Shown here piece by piece: positions 1-8,275 of a stretch of 64,000 bases of DNA; position 1 is the first letter of the stretch; the number at the start of each line of letters is the position of its first letter. The translations under genes were made by a program, and so were the position numbers. The DNA is from Balneolaceae bacterium (lineage in GTDB: Bacteria; Bacteroidota; Rhodothermia; Balneolales; Balneolaceae), in the NCBI GenBank assembly GCA_017795005.1, contig CP051242.1, positions 248,001 to 312,000 of the forward strand. The letters are read 5' to 3'. The notes below the pieces were generated by a model. The model was not told the origin of the DNA. It ran no database searches and saw only the letters and a list, made by a program, of their open reading frames with translations.

Positions 1-519
1 AACGGGAATCAATGTACCTTCAAAAGTGATTTCATCACCTTGTTCAAATGTGCCTTCTTCGATCAATAACCTGATTTTATACTCATCTACAGAGATTAAT
101 GAGTCAGAAAGCCTGGTCTCTGAAATTGTAAGATCTGCTCTAAATTTTCCTGATGAATTTTTGGAAATCTGCTCGATGACTCCTCTTTGCTGCACCACAG
201 TCCATGGTGAAATGGACAGCAGTTGAACTGTTAATGGTAACTGCTTTTGTTCCTGTACTTCTGTTCGAATCCAGCCAAATAGAATTACAGCGATTAAAAA
301 AATAAGAGTGGAAATCCTTGAGGCTTTAATATTAAGCCATGTTTTGTTCTTTTTTTCGATATAAGGTAAACAAGCAATAATCGAAAGGAACAAAATAGTT
401 AGAAGCTCCACCTCAATTCCATGGAATTCACCAATCAATATTCCAATAACTAGTAAACAAGCTATTCTAACGGCAGGATATTGAGCAAAGGGAAAGCGAT
501 ATATTTGTTTATATGACAC
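1..519 (-). CDS. comEC: ComEC/Rec2-like DNA uptake channel, N-terminal part (runs off the window)
   Basis: An open frame of 173 codons runs from a GTG at 519 off the left edge. An in-frame TGA lies three codons upstream of that GTG, so it is the only start near this end. Three hydrophobic segments (about residues 13-30, 32-47 and 57-75) are followed by a soluble beta-rich stretch. This is the order of the DUF4131 N-terminal region of ComEC, the inner-membrane channel for transforming DNA. The competence and metallo-hydrolase domains would lie outside the window, so the call rests on topology and a few family-like stretches (RIACLLVIGILIGE). An unrelated membrane protein with an OB-like domain is possible. 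Confidence 0.65.
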   Translation of the reverse strand, partial: MSYKQIYRFPFAQYPAVRIACLLVIGILIGEFHGIEVELLTILFLSIIACLPYIEKKNKTWLNIKASRISTLIFLIAVILFGWIRTEVQEQKQLPLTVQLLSISPWTVVQQRGVIEQISKNSSGKFRADLTISETRLSDSLISVDEYKIRLLIEEGTFEQGDEITFEGTLIPV

Positions 520-617
520 ATAGAGTCAGACCGGGTTGAGCTTTATTCCTTACAAAAAATCTCTTCGCCATTCTCCTTCTTTTTAGCTTAATTCTATGCA
601 AACCAACCAACATCATT

Positions 618-2081
618 ATGAGTAACAAAGAATCCGGATCTGATAAACAAACTCAATCCCGAAAAGAGTTTATTAAAAATGTGGGGCTTGCCAGTGCCGT
701 TTTTACCATTGTCCCGAGACATGTTTTAGGTGGCAAAGGATTTACCGCTCCAAGCGACACGCTTTATATAGCCGGAATTGGGGCTGGTGGAAAAGGTTTT
801 GGCGATATGACCGCCTTTGCAGAACATCCCCAGGCTAAAATTGCTTTTTACTGTGATGTTGATGAACGACAAACTGAACGGGCAAATGAGCGCTTTCCTG
901 ATGCAAAGTTCTACAAAGATTATCGGGAAATGCTCGAAAAAGAACACGATAACATAGACGCCGTAAGTGTTTCCACTCCAGATCATATGCATGCTGTTCA
1001 GGCTATGGCAGCTATGCAGCTTGGAAAACATGTGTACGTGCAAAAACCTCTTACTCATGATATTTATGAAGCACGAATGCTTACAGAAGCAGCTGAAAAA
1101 TACAAAGTGGTCACTCAAATGGGAAATCAGGGAGCATCCGGTGACGGAGTTCGTCAATTAGTTGACTGGTATAATGCAGATGTAATTGGCGATGTCCACA
1201 CAGTATATGTCTGGACAAATCGCCCGGTTTGGCCTCAGGGAATCCCATGGCCAAAGAGTCCCGCCGCTGTTCCAAAAGACCTGGATTGGGATTTATGGCT
1301 GGGTACCGCCCCCAAAAAAGACTACATCGAAAATCTGGTGCCTTTTAACTGGAGGGGCTGGTGGGATTATGGTACTGGCGCCTTAGGTGATATGGCTTGT
1401 CATTTAATGGAAGCACCATTCACGGTACTTGGACTTGGGTATCCTGAGTCGGTAGAATGCAGTGTTGGAAGTGTGTATACCGGAGCATTTCGCAGAGGAT
1501 ATTTTCCTGAGAGTTGTCCCCCTTCCTCACATATTGTTCTTCGTTTTCCTGAGCGGGATGGAAAACCGGCTGTAAAAATGCATTGGATGGATGGAGGCAT
1601 TAAGCCCGAGCGACCCGAAGAATTAGGACCAAATGAAGTGATGGGAGATGGAAACAGCGGCGCAATTCTGGTTGGAACCAAAGGCAAAATGATGTGCAGC
1701 GAATATGGATACGATCCAAAATTATTACCAACCTCACTTACTGAACAAACTAACGTTCCGCAAACCGTGGAACGGGTTCCTGAAGGTCATTATCAGCAAT
1801 GGGTGAAAGGGTGTATTGCCGGGTATGGTAATACCAAACTAAGCTCTTCATTTGATGTTGCAGGTCCTTTAACAGAAAGTATTCTGATGGGAAATCTGGC
1901 TATTAGAAGTCATGATATTCAGGAACGTTATACTAATGAGAGCGGAGAAGAACGAACCCGTTTCCCCGGCAGAGGAATTAAATTACTTTGGGATGGACCA
2001 AACATGCGGATCACCAACTTTGAACCGGCTAACCAGTTTGTGAAAAGGGAATACAGAGAAGGCTGGAGTTTAGGGGTATAA
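618..2081 (+). CDS. Gfo/Idh/MocA family oxidoreductase, exported
   Basis: 487 residues. The N-terminus carries a Tat-like signal (SRKEFIKN, residues 14-21, with RK in place of the twin arginine). A Rossmann dinucleotide motif (IAGIGAGGKG, about 51-60) and the VQKPLTHD segment (about 142-149) follow; the latter replaces the usual EKP motif of this family. The large C-terminal half matches the bacterial type C-terminal domain. Members use tightly bound NAD(P) on sugars or sugar derivatives, and the substrate cannot be read from sequence. The gene stands alone, divergent from comEC, and ends at a shared terminator with the convergent PQQ sugar dehydrogenase. Both may act on envelope carbohydrates, but this is only inferred from proximity. 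Confidence 0.9.
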   Translation: MSNKESGSDKQTQSRKEFIKNVGLASAVFTIVPRHVLGGKGFTAPSDTLYIAGIGAGGKGFGDMTAFAEHPQAKIAFYCDVDERQTERANERFPDAKFYKDYREMLEKEHDNIDAVSVSTPDHMHAVQAMAAMQLGKHVYVQKPLTHDIYEARMLTEAAEKYKVVTQMGNQGASGDGVRQLVDWYNADVIGDVHTVYVWTNRPVWPQGIPWPKSPAAVPKDLDWDLWLGTAPKKDYIENLVPFNWRGWWDYGTGALGDMACHLMEAPFTVLGLGYPESVECSVGSVYTGAFRRGYFPESCPPSSHIVLRFPERDGKPAVKMHWMDGGIKPERPEELGPNEVMGDGNSGAILVGTKGKMMCSEYGYDPKLLPTSLTEQTNVPQTVERVPEGHYQQWVKGCIAGYGNTKLSSSFDVAGPLTESILMGNLAIRSHDIQERYTNESGEERTRFPGRGIKLLWDGPNMRITNFEPANQFVKREYREGWSLGV

Positions 2082-2083
2082 AA

Positions 2084-2106
2084 AAAGCCCGACACTGCCG
2101 GGCTTT
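2084..2106. terminator. bidirectional intrinsic terminator
   Basis: AAAGCCCG (2084-2091), a 7-nt loop, then CGGGCTTT (2099-2106). The A and T runs in the arms give a U-tract on either strand. It lies between two convergent stop codons, so it can serve both genes. Confidence 0.85.
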
Positions 2107-2128
2107 CAATTTATTTTAATGAATAGAA

Positions 2129-3247
2129 TCAGCCTTCAGATGTTGGTGTAGCGATTACTTTAAAAATCCCTTGTCCGCTTACGCCAACATAAATGGTGCC
2201 ATCAGGTGCTTGTTTTAAGCTGCGAACCCGACCGATTCCTTCCATAAGTTTTTCAGTACCAACTGCTTTATCGCCGGCCAGTTTAACTAATTCCACATAG
2301 CTGAATTTTAGCGACCCTACCAAAAGATGACCTTCCCAATGAGGATATTTATCTCCGGTAACGAATGTCATTCCGGATGGTGCGATAGAAGGATCCCAGT
2401 AAATAACAGGCTGCTCCATCCCATCACGAGCAGTGTCTTCCGCAAAAGGAGTTCCATTATAGTTGATACCATAACTGATAACAGGCCAGCCATAATTTTT
2501 ACCCGGCTCGATAATATTAACTTCATCTCCACCTCTTGGTCCATGTTCATGCGTCCAGATTACACCAGTTGTTGGATTCAACGCCATTCCCTGAGGGTTT
2601 CGATGTCCATATGAGTAGGCTGCCGTTTTTGCTCCCGTTTCATTTACAAAAGGATTGTCAACAGGAATTGAACCATCATCATGAAGGCGGTAAATTTTTC
2701 CGCCATCTTTTGAGAGGTCCTGAGGCAGTTCATCTCTGTTACCCCGGTCGCCTATTGAAAAGAAAACGTAGCCATTTTTATCAAATGTAACACGGCTTCC
2801 AAAGTGTCTGCCCCCTGTTGCGTAAGGCTCTCCTTTGTACAGCGTTTCAATATCTGAAAGCTCATCATTAACCAGCTTTGCTCTGATTAATGCAGTATTT
2901 GCACCATCGCCTTCTGAATAAGAATAGGTAAAATAAATCCATCCGTTATTTTCGTATTCCGGGTGAGCTTCTACATCCAGAAATCCACCTTGTCCTGTAG
3001 CATAAATATCCTGAGGTAGCGTTTCTGAGGACACTTCAATTAACTCGTCACGGTAAATAAATAATTTTCCTGCCCGCTCAGTTATAAGCATATCTCCATT
3101 GGGTAACCAGGTCATCCCCCAAGGCCGGTCAATTCCTCCGGTTACAAATTCATACGAATATTCCACATCAGGAAGTGGAGTTTGTTCAGTTTCGCCTGCT
3201 GAAGTACAAGCAATAAGTACTAAACCGGCAAGTAGTAATTTTTTCAT
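2129..3247 (-). CDS. PQQ-dependent sugar dehydrogenase (soluble GDH/YliI type), lipoprotein
   Basis: 372 residues, the usual size for aldose sugar dehydrogenases of the YliI type. A lipoprotein signal ends at Cys14 (lipobox LIAC), so the enzyme is lipid-anchored outside the cytoplasm. Propeller features include RPWGMTWLPNGDMLITE near residue 41, a FSIGDRG stretch, and the family signature around GHRNPQGMALNP and EHGPRGGDEVN. These proteins oxidise aldoses to lactones with PQQ and Ca2+. No PQQ biosynthesis genes are in the window. The gene is monocistronic, with purU starting upstream on the same strand and the shared terminator downstream. Confidence 0.9.
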   Translation of the reverse strand: MKKLLLAGLVLIACTSAGETEQTPLPDVEYSYEFVTGGIDRPWGMTWLPNGDMLITERAGKLFIYRDELIEVSSETLPQDIYATGQGGFLDVEAHPEYENNGWIYFTYSYSEGDGANTALIRAKLVNDELSDIETLYKGEPYATGGRHFGSRVTFDKNGYVFFSIGDRGNRDELPQDLSKDGGKIYRLHDDGSIPVDNPFVNETGAKTAAYSYGHRNPQGMALNPTTGVIWTHEHGPRGGDEVNIIEPGKNYGWPVISYGINYNGTPFAEDTARDGMEQPVIYWDPSIAPSGMTFVTGDKYPHWEGHLLVGSLKFSYVELVKLAGDKAVGTEKLMEGIGRVRSLKQAPDGTIYVGVSGQGIFKVIATPTSEG

Positions 3248-3268
3248 AGTTCCCTTGTTTTAAAATGG

Positions 3269-4132
3269 TTAGTTGAAAATAATCGTCCTGTTGGCAGTAA
3301 CCAAAGTCTTTCTTTGTATATGTTTCCAAACAGCTCTGGACAAGACCAGCGTTTCCAAATCCCTGCCTTTTCTTACGAGACTATCCACATCGTCCCGGTG
3401 AGTTACATGTACAATATCCTGTTCAATAATTGGCCCTTCATCTAAATCTTCTGTCACATAGTGACTGGTAGCACCAATTATTTTCACTCCCCGTTCATAT
3501 GCTGAGTGATATGGCCTTGCCCCTGGAAAAGCAGGCAAAAAAGAGTGGTGTATATTTATAATTTGATTTCTGAATTCGTCAATAAAGTCAGATGAAAGAA
3601 TCTGCATATATCGAGCCAGAACAATCAAATCAATTTCTTTTTCTTTTAAAAGTCCGACCTGTTCTGCTTCCTGTTCCTTTTTATTCTCTTTTGAAATGGG
3701 AAGATGATGAAACTCGATTCCAAACTTTTCAGCAGTTTCTCCTGCATACTCATGGTTGCTAATAATTAAAGGAATATCCACTTCCCATTCTTTTGTTTGC
3801 CATCTTGCGAGTATATCATATAAACAATGCTGTTGTTTTGAGACAAAGATTGCAAGTTTTTGTCTTTTTTTACTGAAGTGAAGCTTCCAATTCATGTTGA
3901 AAGAGTCCCCAAGCTCTTCTTCAATATGGGTCTCTATTTCTTCTTCAGGTATATCGAAATCCTGAAGGTCCCAGGACACACGCATATAAAACCTTTGTTT
4001 TTCCGAATCAGTATGCTGATCCAAATCCAGAATATTCCCGCCATGCTTGAGAATATAATTAGTAACTGCGGCTATAATTCCCGGCTTATCCTCACAGTGT
4101 ATGAGAAGTATTGCTTCGTTTGAAAAGCTCAT
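3269..4132 (-). CDS. purU: formyltetrahydrofolate deformylase
   Basis: 287 residues, normal for PurU. An N-terminal ACT domain (about 5-80, beginning LLIHCEDKPGIIAAV) precedes a formyltransferase fold with the catalytic block NIHHSFLPAFPGA, then GATSHYVTEDLDEGP, which supply the conserved Asn, His and Asp. PurU hydrolyses 10-formyl-THF to formate and THF in the cytoplasm, balancing one-carbon pools for purine synthesis. The start overlaps the stop of the upstream thioredoxin-like gene by 4 bp, so the two are probably co-transcribed. A glyT or purN identity is less likely because of the ACT domain. Confidence 0.95.
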   Translation of the reverse strand: MSFSNEAILLIHCEDKPGIIAAVTNYILKHGGNILDLDQHTDSEKQRFYMRVSWDLQDFDIPEEEIETHIEEELGDSFNMNWKLHFSKKRQKLAIFVSKQQHCLYDILARWQTKEWEVDIPLIISNHEYAGETAEKFGIEFHHLPISKENKKEQEAEQVGLLKEKEIDLIVLARYMQILSSDFIDEFRNQIINIHHSFLPAFPGARPYHSAYERGVKIIGATSHYVTEDLDEGPIIEQDIVHVTHRDDVDSLVRKGRDLETLVLSRAVWKHIQRKTLVTANRTIIFN

Positions 4133-4587
4133 TGATACAAAAATTGCCTTAGTTCATCTACGTTCATAAAACCCGTCCTCTGCTTCAACTGGTTACCTTC
4201 CGGATCTAAAATTAATGTTCCTGGAAAAACATAAATGCCTTGTCCTTGTGCCCATTCTCTGGCCATAACCGATTCTCCGTTAAAAGTTATGAGCTCTTCC
4301 GAGTTGCCATCAACTTTTGCCGGAATATATCCAGCATCTAACACCGCTCTTACTGTCGAGTCCGGATACACTTCGCGTTCCATTGCTCTACAGTATTTAC
4401 AACCAACTTCAAAAACATCAACCAATATTAATTTATTCGTTTCCTTTGCCTCTTCCTGAGCTGCTGCTAATGTTCTCCATTCCGGGGCATTTTCTATTTC
4501 CTGAGGAGTTGTATTTTTTAACGCATTAAATAGGAATATCCCTATAAATGCGGCGATCACTCCAGTAATAATTATTTTTTTACTCAT
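4129..4587 (-). CDS. membrane-anchored thioredoxin-family protein
   Basis: 152 residues. An N-terminal membrane anchor (about 5-22, IIITGVIAAFIGIFLF) is followed by a thioredoxin fold with a redox CxxC in VGCKYCRAMEREVY (about 62-75). A later YVFPGTLILDPEG stretch provides the conserved cis-Pro loop region. The CKYC site followed by MEREVY resembles the DUF255/thioredoxin_7 group, which acts on periplasmic disulfides. It is first in a two-gene unit with purU (4-bp overlap); no functional link is obvious. The 100-bp gap to the divergent gene at 4688 must hold both promoters. Confidence 0.85.
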   Translation of the reverse strand: MSKKIIITGVIAAFIGIFLFNALKNTTPQEIENAPEWRTLAAAQEEAKETNKLILVDVFEVGCKYCRAMEREVYPDSTVRAVLDAGYIPAKVDGNSEELITFNGESVMAREWAQGQGIYVFPGTLILDPEGNQLKQRTGFMNVDELRQFLYQ

Positions 4588-4687
4588 CTCTTTCTAAACG
4601 CTTTTCAATAATCCAATTCTTAAAAAAAGGAACCTGAGACTCCATCAACTGTAGAATAGGTATCAATTAATAATAAACTACGATACA

Positions 4688-5125
4688 ATGAGGAAACTAA
4701 CTACCTTTTTTATGATGGCTTTTCTGGTCGTTTCTATGTCATTGTCTGCACAGACAAATGATGCTCACAGTAAACTTAAAAACCATATTAATGATATGGT
4801 AGAGAAAGTTCAGGAAGCTGATAACCCTGACGACAAAAGAGCTATTCTTAACTCTGATTTAAACAAACTTATTACAGCAGTTGAACGTGTTGAATCAATG
4901 AGTGCTGTTTCTGCAGAAGATAAAGTTGGGCTGGCTGAGTTTAAATCCAGCTTACAGGATAAGCATGATGAGTTAAACGGGAAAGAAGATTTTGCCCGCG
5001 TTAATAATAACCAATTGAATAACTTCGCAAATTTTATTCAGCAGGATTTTGAACAAGCTGATCGTGTAGTAACACTCAGTTTAACTACTGCGTTGTTAAT
5101 CGTTATAATTCTATTGCTACTGTAA
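4688..5125 (+). CDS. small exported protein with C-terminal membrane tail (unknown)
   Basis: 145 residues. It has a signal peptide (residues 1-21, ending SLSAQT), a charged mostly helical middle (about 25-115) with heptad-like Leu/Val spacing, and a very C-terminal hydrophobic segment (VVTLSLTTALLIVIILLLL) with no positive residues after it. The product should be anchored by its tail with the body in the periplasm. The family is not recognised. The next gene, a caspase-fold lipoprotein, starts two bases after this stop, so the two are almost certainly co-transcribed and may work together. Confidence 0.72.
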   Translation: MRKLTTFFMMAFLVVSMSLSAQTNDAHSKLKNHINDMVEKVQEADNPDDKRAILNSDLNKLITAVERVESMSAVSAEDKVGLAEFKSSLQDKHDELNGKEDFARVNNNQLNNFANFIQQDFEQADRVVTLSLTTALLIVIILLLL

Positions 5126-5126
5126 A

Positions 5127-6146
5127 TTGAATAATCTCCGATTCATATTATTAGGGTTTTTATTCTTTGGATGGGCCTGCTCGAGTGTGAAATATAATAC
5201 ACAGGATGAGCCTGTCCTGAATAGCCCAAATTATGCTTTGATATATGTTATTCATGGAGATTCTGATTACCTGTATCATAAAGATGGAAAACCTTACAAG
5301 GCAGATAAAGAAGCTCTTAAAGAAGCTTTTGAGGTCGCTTTAAATGCAAAAAAAGGTGAGGTTTTTATTTTCCATCAACAGCCTGAAAAGAAAGCCTTTC
5401 TACTCTTCCCTAAAAAAGACCGTACTTTTTACCATTACAAAAATGGGGACCTGGTTCGTATGGAAAAGTATTCTCCATTAACCGGAGGGCTTGAAACTGA
5501 ACTTCAATTTATTGAAAAAAATATAGCTTCTGGAATAAAACGGGTGTCGCTTTTTTACTTCGGGCATGAAATACCCGAGAATTATAGTTCTGCATATCAC
5601 CGTTCACAGCCTACGGCTGATTTTAATCTGGATATATTTTCCGAAGACCTGAATAAGCTTGCTTTTTCGCTTGATCTTATTGCCCTTTCAACATGTAATA
5701 ATGGTACTCCTGAAGTCGCATATAAACTTTCTGATCATTCGGAAATACTTATTGCTTCCCCACAAAACCTTCACCTTTCTTATTTAAACACAAAAAAAGT
5801 ACTTATGATGGAACAAGATCACGATATATCAACTTTGGCTCTTGCAGATTCTATTGCTAATAATTCTTTTGAGGAACTTAGCTCATTTATTGAAACTGAT
5901 GTCACCGTTTCTATTTATGATTTGAACACCGTTTCTCATTATCTGGAAGACTTGATAGCTCTTTATTCTCATAAAAATGAAACTGCTCTTTCTCCTAATA
6001 CCTCACGAAGTAATATGGATTGTAGTGATCTTGAAGATGTTAAACCTGTTTTAAAAAACGAGGGAGTAGTTACTTATTACAGTCCTTCATTATTTGGAAG
6101 AAGATCCAAAAAGAAGAGCCACTCCGGGTGGGGTTGTAAACCTTAA
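5127..6146 (+). CDS. clostripain (C11)-like caspase-fold lipoprotein
   Basis: 339 residues from a TTG start; an upstream in-frame stop and the 2-bp gap to the preceding gene leave little alternative. A lipobox-like end (FFGWAC) suggests a lipoprotein. LIYVIHGDSDY opens a caspase-like sheet. A candidate catalytic His147 lies in YFGHEIP and a Cys190 in ALSTCNNGTPEVAYKL, which mirrors the clostripain pattern of His-Gly followed by DAC...EVAYEL. The first basic-residue-specific signature (DHG.GW) is altered, so activity is not assured. The C-terminus is basic (GRRSKKKSHSG). Partner of the tail-anchored protein just upstream. Confidence 0.7.
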   Translation: MNNLRFILLGFLFFGWACSSVKYNTQDEPVLNSPNYALIYVIHGDSDYLYHKDGKPYKADKEALKEAFEVALNAKKGEVFIFHQQPEKKAFLLFPKKDRTFYHYKNGDLVRMEKYSPLTGGLETELQFIEKNIASGIKRVSLFYFGHEIPENYSSAYHRSQPTADFNLDIFSEDLNKLAFSLDLIALSTCNNGTPEVAYKLSDHSEILIASPQNLHLSYLNTKKVLMMEQDHDISTLALADSIANNSFEELSSFIETDVTVSIYDLNTVSHYLEDLIALYSHKNETALSPNTSRSNMDCSDLEDVKPVLKNEGVVTYYSPSLFGRRSKKKSHSGWGCKP

Positions 6147-6181
6147 ACTACTTATCTTCAGACCAAATCTAACTAAAGAAT

Positions 6182-6388
6182 ATGTCTGAACCCCTCGAAT
6201 CTTATAAGCTTGGCAAAGTACAGGTTTCCGTTTTTGAAACTGATCGACCAAATAAACTACGTATTGAATGCTTTGATGGAGAATTTAAATCCGAGTTTAT
6301 AGCAAGTGAGTATGAGTTTACCAATTACAGACGTTTGATGAACCAGAGGATTACCGAAGCTTATGCAAATGCTGGTAAGGAAGATTAA
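6182..6388 (+). CDS. small conserved-looking hypothetical protein
   Basis: 68 residues, no signal peptide and no membrane segment. It looks like a small alpha/beta protein (KVQVSVFETDRPNKLRIE, then EYEFTNYRRLMNQRITEAY). It follows the clostripain-like gene by 35 bp on the same strand and may be the last gene of that unit. Its TAA overlaps the stop of the convergent gene by two bases, which supports both reading frames. No family recognised. Confidence 0.65.
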   Translation: MSEPLESYKLGKVQVSVFETDRPNKLRIECFDGEFKSEFIASEYEFTNYRRLMNQRITEAYANAGKED

Positions 6389-6948
6389 CCGGCAACCATT
6401 ACAAATACAACAATAAAGCTGATTACTGATAGTATTAAGCCTACCATAAAAAGATTATACGCATACCGTAACAGCTTATACTTTTTTGCCAGCACCGATC
6501 CAATTCCATAAATATCTCTGGATAAATTATCATATAACCTCGTGCTGTCCTGCATTAATTCTTCCAGACCTTCTACATATTCCTCTCTTTCCATGGTATG
6601 ATAATTTCCAAAAAACAGAATATTTGCTCTGTTTTCACGCACATCATCCAGCGTTACTTTTTCGCTGCTAATTCTAGGGCGAGCTGAAAGAACCGCAAAA
6701 ATCATTGAAGAAGCACAGGAAATTAGTAATAATGCAGTAGGTATAAGTAACCAGGGATTGGAATCTATCCCAGGAGAAATCGAGGCCAGAATGATTGAAA
6801 TAATGATCCCGTTAATACTGATCATTATGTTGGATTTATTATCTGCAATACTGCTCAAATCTAAATGTGTACGATAAAGAGTTCGGAACATATCCGATAC
6901 TCCTCTCTTTTTAGATCCTAATTTTTTTGGGGGCTTCTCTGTATTCAT
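6385..6948 (-). CDS. Pycsar-effector-like membrane protein (PycTM / DUF5706), orphan
   Basis: 187 residues from the ATG at 6948. A TTG at 7008 would add 20 residues, including a short hydrophobic stretch, but the ATG is preferred. The hallmark is LDLSSIADNKSNIMISINGI followed directly by a transmembrane segment, then a second segment (LLIPTALLLISCASSMIF) and a C-terminal segment (LFMVGLILSVISFIVVF). In Pycsar anti-phage systems such proteins bind cCMP/cUMP and breach the membrane, and a uridylate/cytidylate cyclase is encoded next to them. No cyclase adjoins this gene; the nearest class III cyclase is 10 kb away. Whether it defends against phage or has another membrane role is open. Confidence 0.75.
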   Translation of the reverse strand: MNTEKPPKKLGSKKRGVSDMFRTLYRTHLDLSSIADNKSNIMISINGIIISIILASISPGIDSNPWLLIPTALLLISCASSMIFAVLSARPRISSEKVTLDDVRENRANILFFGNYHTMEREEYVEGLEELMQDSTRLYDNLSRDIYGIGSVLAKKYKLLRYAYNLFMVGLILSVISFIVVFVMVAG

Positions 6949-7031
6949 TGGTTTCTTTTTGGACGCCAGAATATATAAAATAAAGACATATATAATCTTC
7001 TGTACCAAGGAATGAAATCCCGGATAAAATT

Positions 7032-7047
7032 AGTTGTTGTAACAACT
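7032..7047. promoter_or_regulatory. palindromic operator candidate upstream of hmgA
   Basis: AGTTGTTGTAACAACT: 7-bp arms AGTTGTT/AACAACT around GT, ending 64 nt before the hmgA ATG. The same 16-mer with two central changes lies upstream of hppD (13978-13993). Shared placement before the two pathway genes argues for a common dimeric repressor, plausibly MarR-type. Confidence 0.6.
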
Positions 7048-7111
7048 TTTTATCTGCGTTAAAGTGTATAATTCGATATAATTAACCGAACGCCTAATCA
7101 ATTTTAGTATC

Positions 7112-8275
7112 ATGCCTATTTACCACCGACTTGGAAAAATCCCGCCCAAAAGGCATACACAATTCCGTAAACCTGATGGCGGTTTATACTATGAGCAGTT
7201 ATTTGGAACAATCGGTTTTGATGGCATGTCTATGCTCTCTTATCACTTGTACCGACCTACCATGATCAGAGAAGTAGGAAATCCTGTTGATGTAAGTCCA
7301 AAAGTTGCTGTTAAAAATAACATGAAGTCCATGATGCTTAAAGGACTCGACATCCAGCCAAAAGAGGATTATCTGGAAGCTCGTGAGGCTATTTTGACTA
7401 ACAGTGATGTAACGTTGCATCTGGCTGCTCCTAAAAAATCATTAAAAGACTATTTCTATAAAAATACTGATGCTGATGAACTGATTTTTATCCATAAAGG
7501 AAGCGGAACGCTTCGAACATTCATTGGTAATATTGATTTTGAACCCGGCGATTATCTGTTAATTCCTAGAGGGATAATCTATCAGATTCAGTTTGATGAT
7601 GAACATAACAGACATTTTATAACAGAGTCCTATGTGCCTATTTACTCTCCTAAAAGATATCGTAACTGGTTTGGGCAATACCTGGAACACTCTCCATATT
7701 GTGAACGAGATTTAAAACTTCCGACTGAATTGGAGACTCATGATGAAAAAGGAGAGTTCATCATGAAAGTTAAAAAACAGGGGATGATGCATGAGCTTAC
7801 TTATGATTCTCATCCTTTTGATGTAATTGGATGGGATGGCTATAGTTTCCCTTATGGTTTTTCCATTAAAAACTTTGAGCCTATCACCGGACGGGTTCAC
7901 CAACCACCACCGGTTCATCAGACTTTTGAAACTTCTGCATTCGTAGTTTGTTCCTTTGTTCCAAGATTATACGATTATCACCCTGAAGCCATTCCTTCCC
8001 CATATCACCATTCTAATATCGATTCGGATGAAGTTATTTATTATGTGGATGGAGATTTCATGAGCAGAAATCATGTAGAACAGGGATATATTTCACTGCA
8101 TCCTGCAGGAATACCACACGGTCCACACCCCGGAGCTTATGAAGGAAGTATTGGTAAAAAAGAAACGAAAGAATGGGCGGTAATGGTCGATACCTTTAAA
8201 CCGCTTATGGTAACAGAAAACGCATTAAAGATTGATGACGGGACTTATTATCAGTCCTGGCTGGAGGATAAATGA
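7112..8275 (+). CDS. hmgA: homogentisate 1,2-dioxygenase
   Basis: 387 residues. The protein shows the cupin-type HGD layout: N-terminal LYYEQLFGTIGFDGMS, a central beta-barrel (ADELIFIHKGSGTLRTFIG, then PGDYLLIPRGIIYQ), and a C-terminal iron site around SPYHHSNIDSDEV and HPAGIPHGPHPG, which supplies the His/Glu/His ligands. It cleaves homogentisate to maleylacetoacetate in the cytoplasm. It is somewhat shorter than the human and Pseudomonas enzymes, in line with the Bacteroidota form. First gene of an operon with fahA (4-bp overlap), a flavin reductase and an acetoacetate-CoA ligase. A palindrome 64 nt upstream probably controls it. Confidence 0.93.
   Translation: MPIYHRLGKIPPKRHTQFRKPDGGLYYEQLFGTIGFDGMSMLSYHLYRPTMIREVGNPVDVSPKVAVKNNMKSMMLKGLDIQPKEDYLEAREAILTNSDVTLHLAAPKKSLKDYFYKNTDADELIFIHKGSGTLRTFIGNIDFEPGDYLLIPRGIIYQIQFDDEHNRHFITESYVPIYSPKRYRNWFGQYLEHSPYCERDLKLPTELETHDEKGEFIMKVKKQGMMHELTYDSHPFDVIGWDGYSFPYGFSIKNFEPITGRVHQPPPVHQTFETSAFVVCSFVPRLYDYHPEAIPSPYHHSNIDSDEVIYYVDGDFMSRNHVEQGYISLHPAGIPHGPHPGAYEGSIGKKETKEWAVMVDTFKPLMVTENALKIDDGTYYQSWLEDK

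Noticed and set aside
726-1157. 143-codon minus-strand frame inside the Gfo/Idh/MocA gene
   Set aside because: It lies wholly antisense to a clear enzyme gene and has no domain-like pattern; other long antisense frames (for example 9797-10141, 54098-54502 and 57464-57862) were dropped for the same reason.
3500-3545. AAGCAGGC sequence similar to the 3' part of the 92-nt element
   Set aside because: It lies inside the purU coding sequence and lacks the rest of the element.
6385-8275. A complete Pycsar defence locus
   Set aside because: The effector-like gene has no adjoining pyrimidine cyclase; the nearest cyclase is 10 kb away and has a TolB/TPR architecture unlike known PycC.
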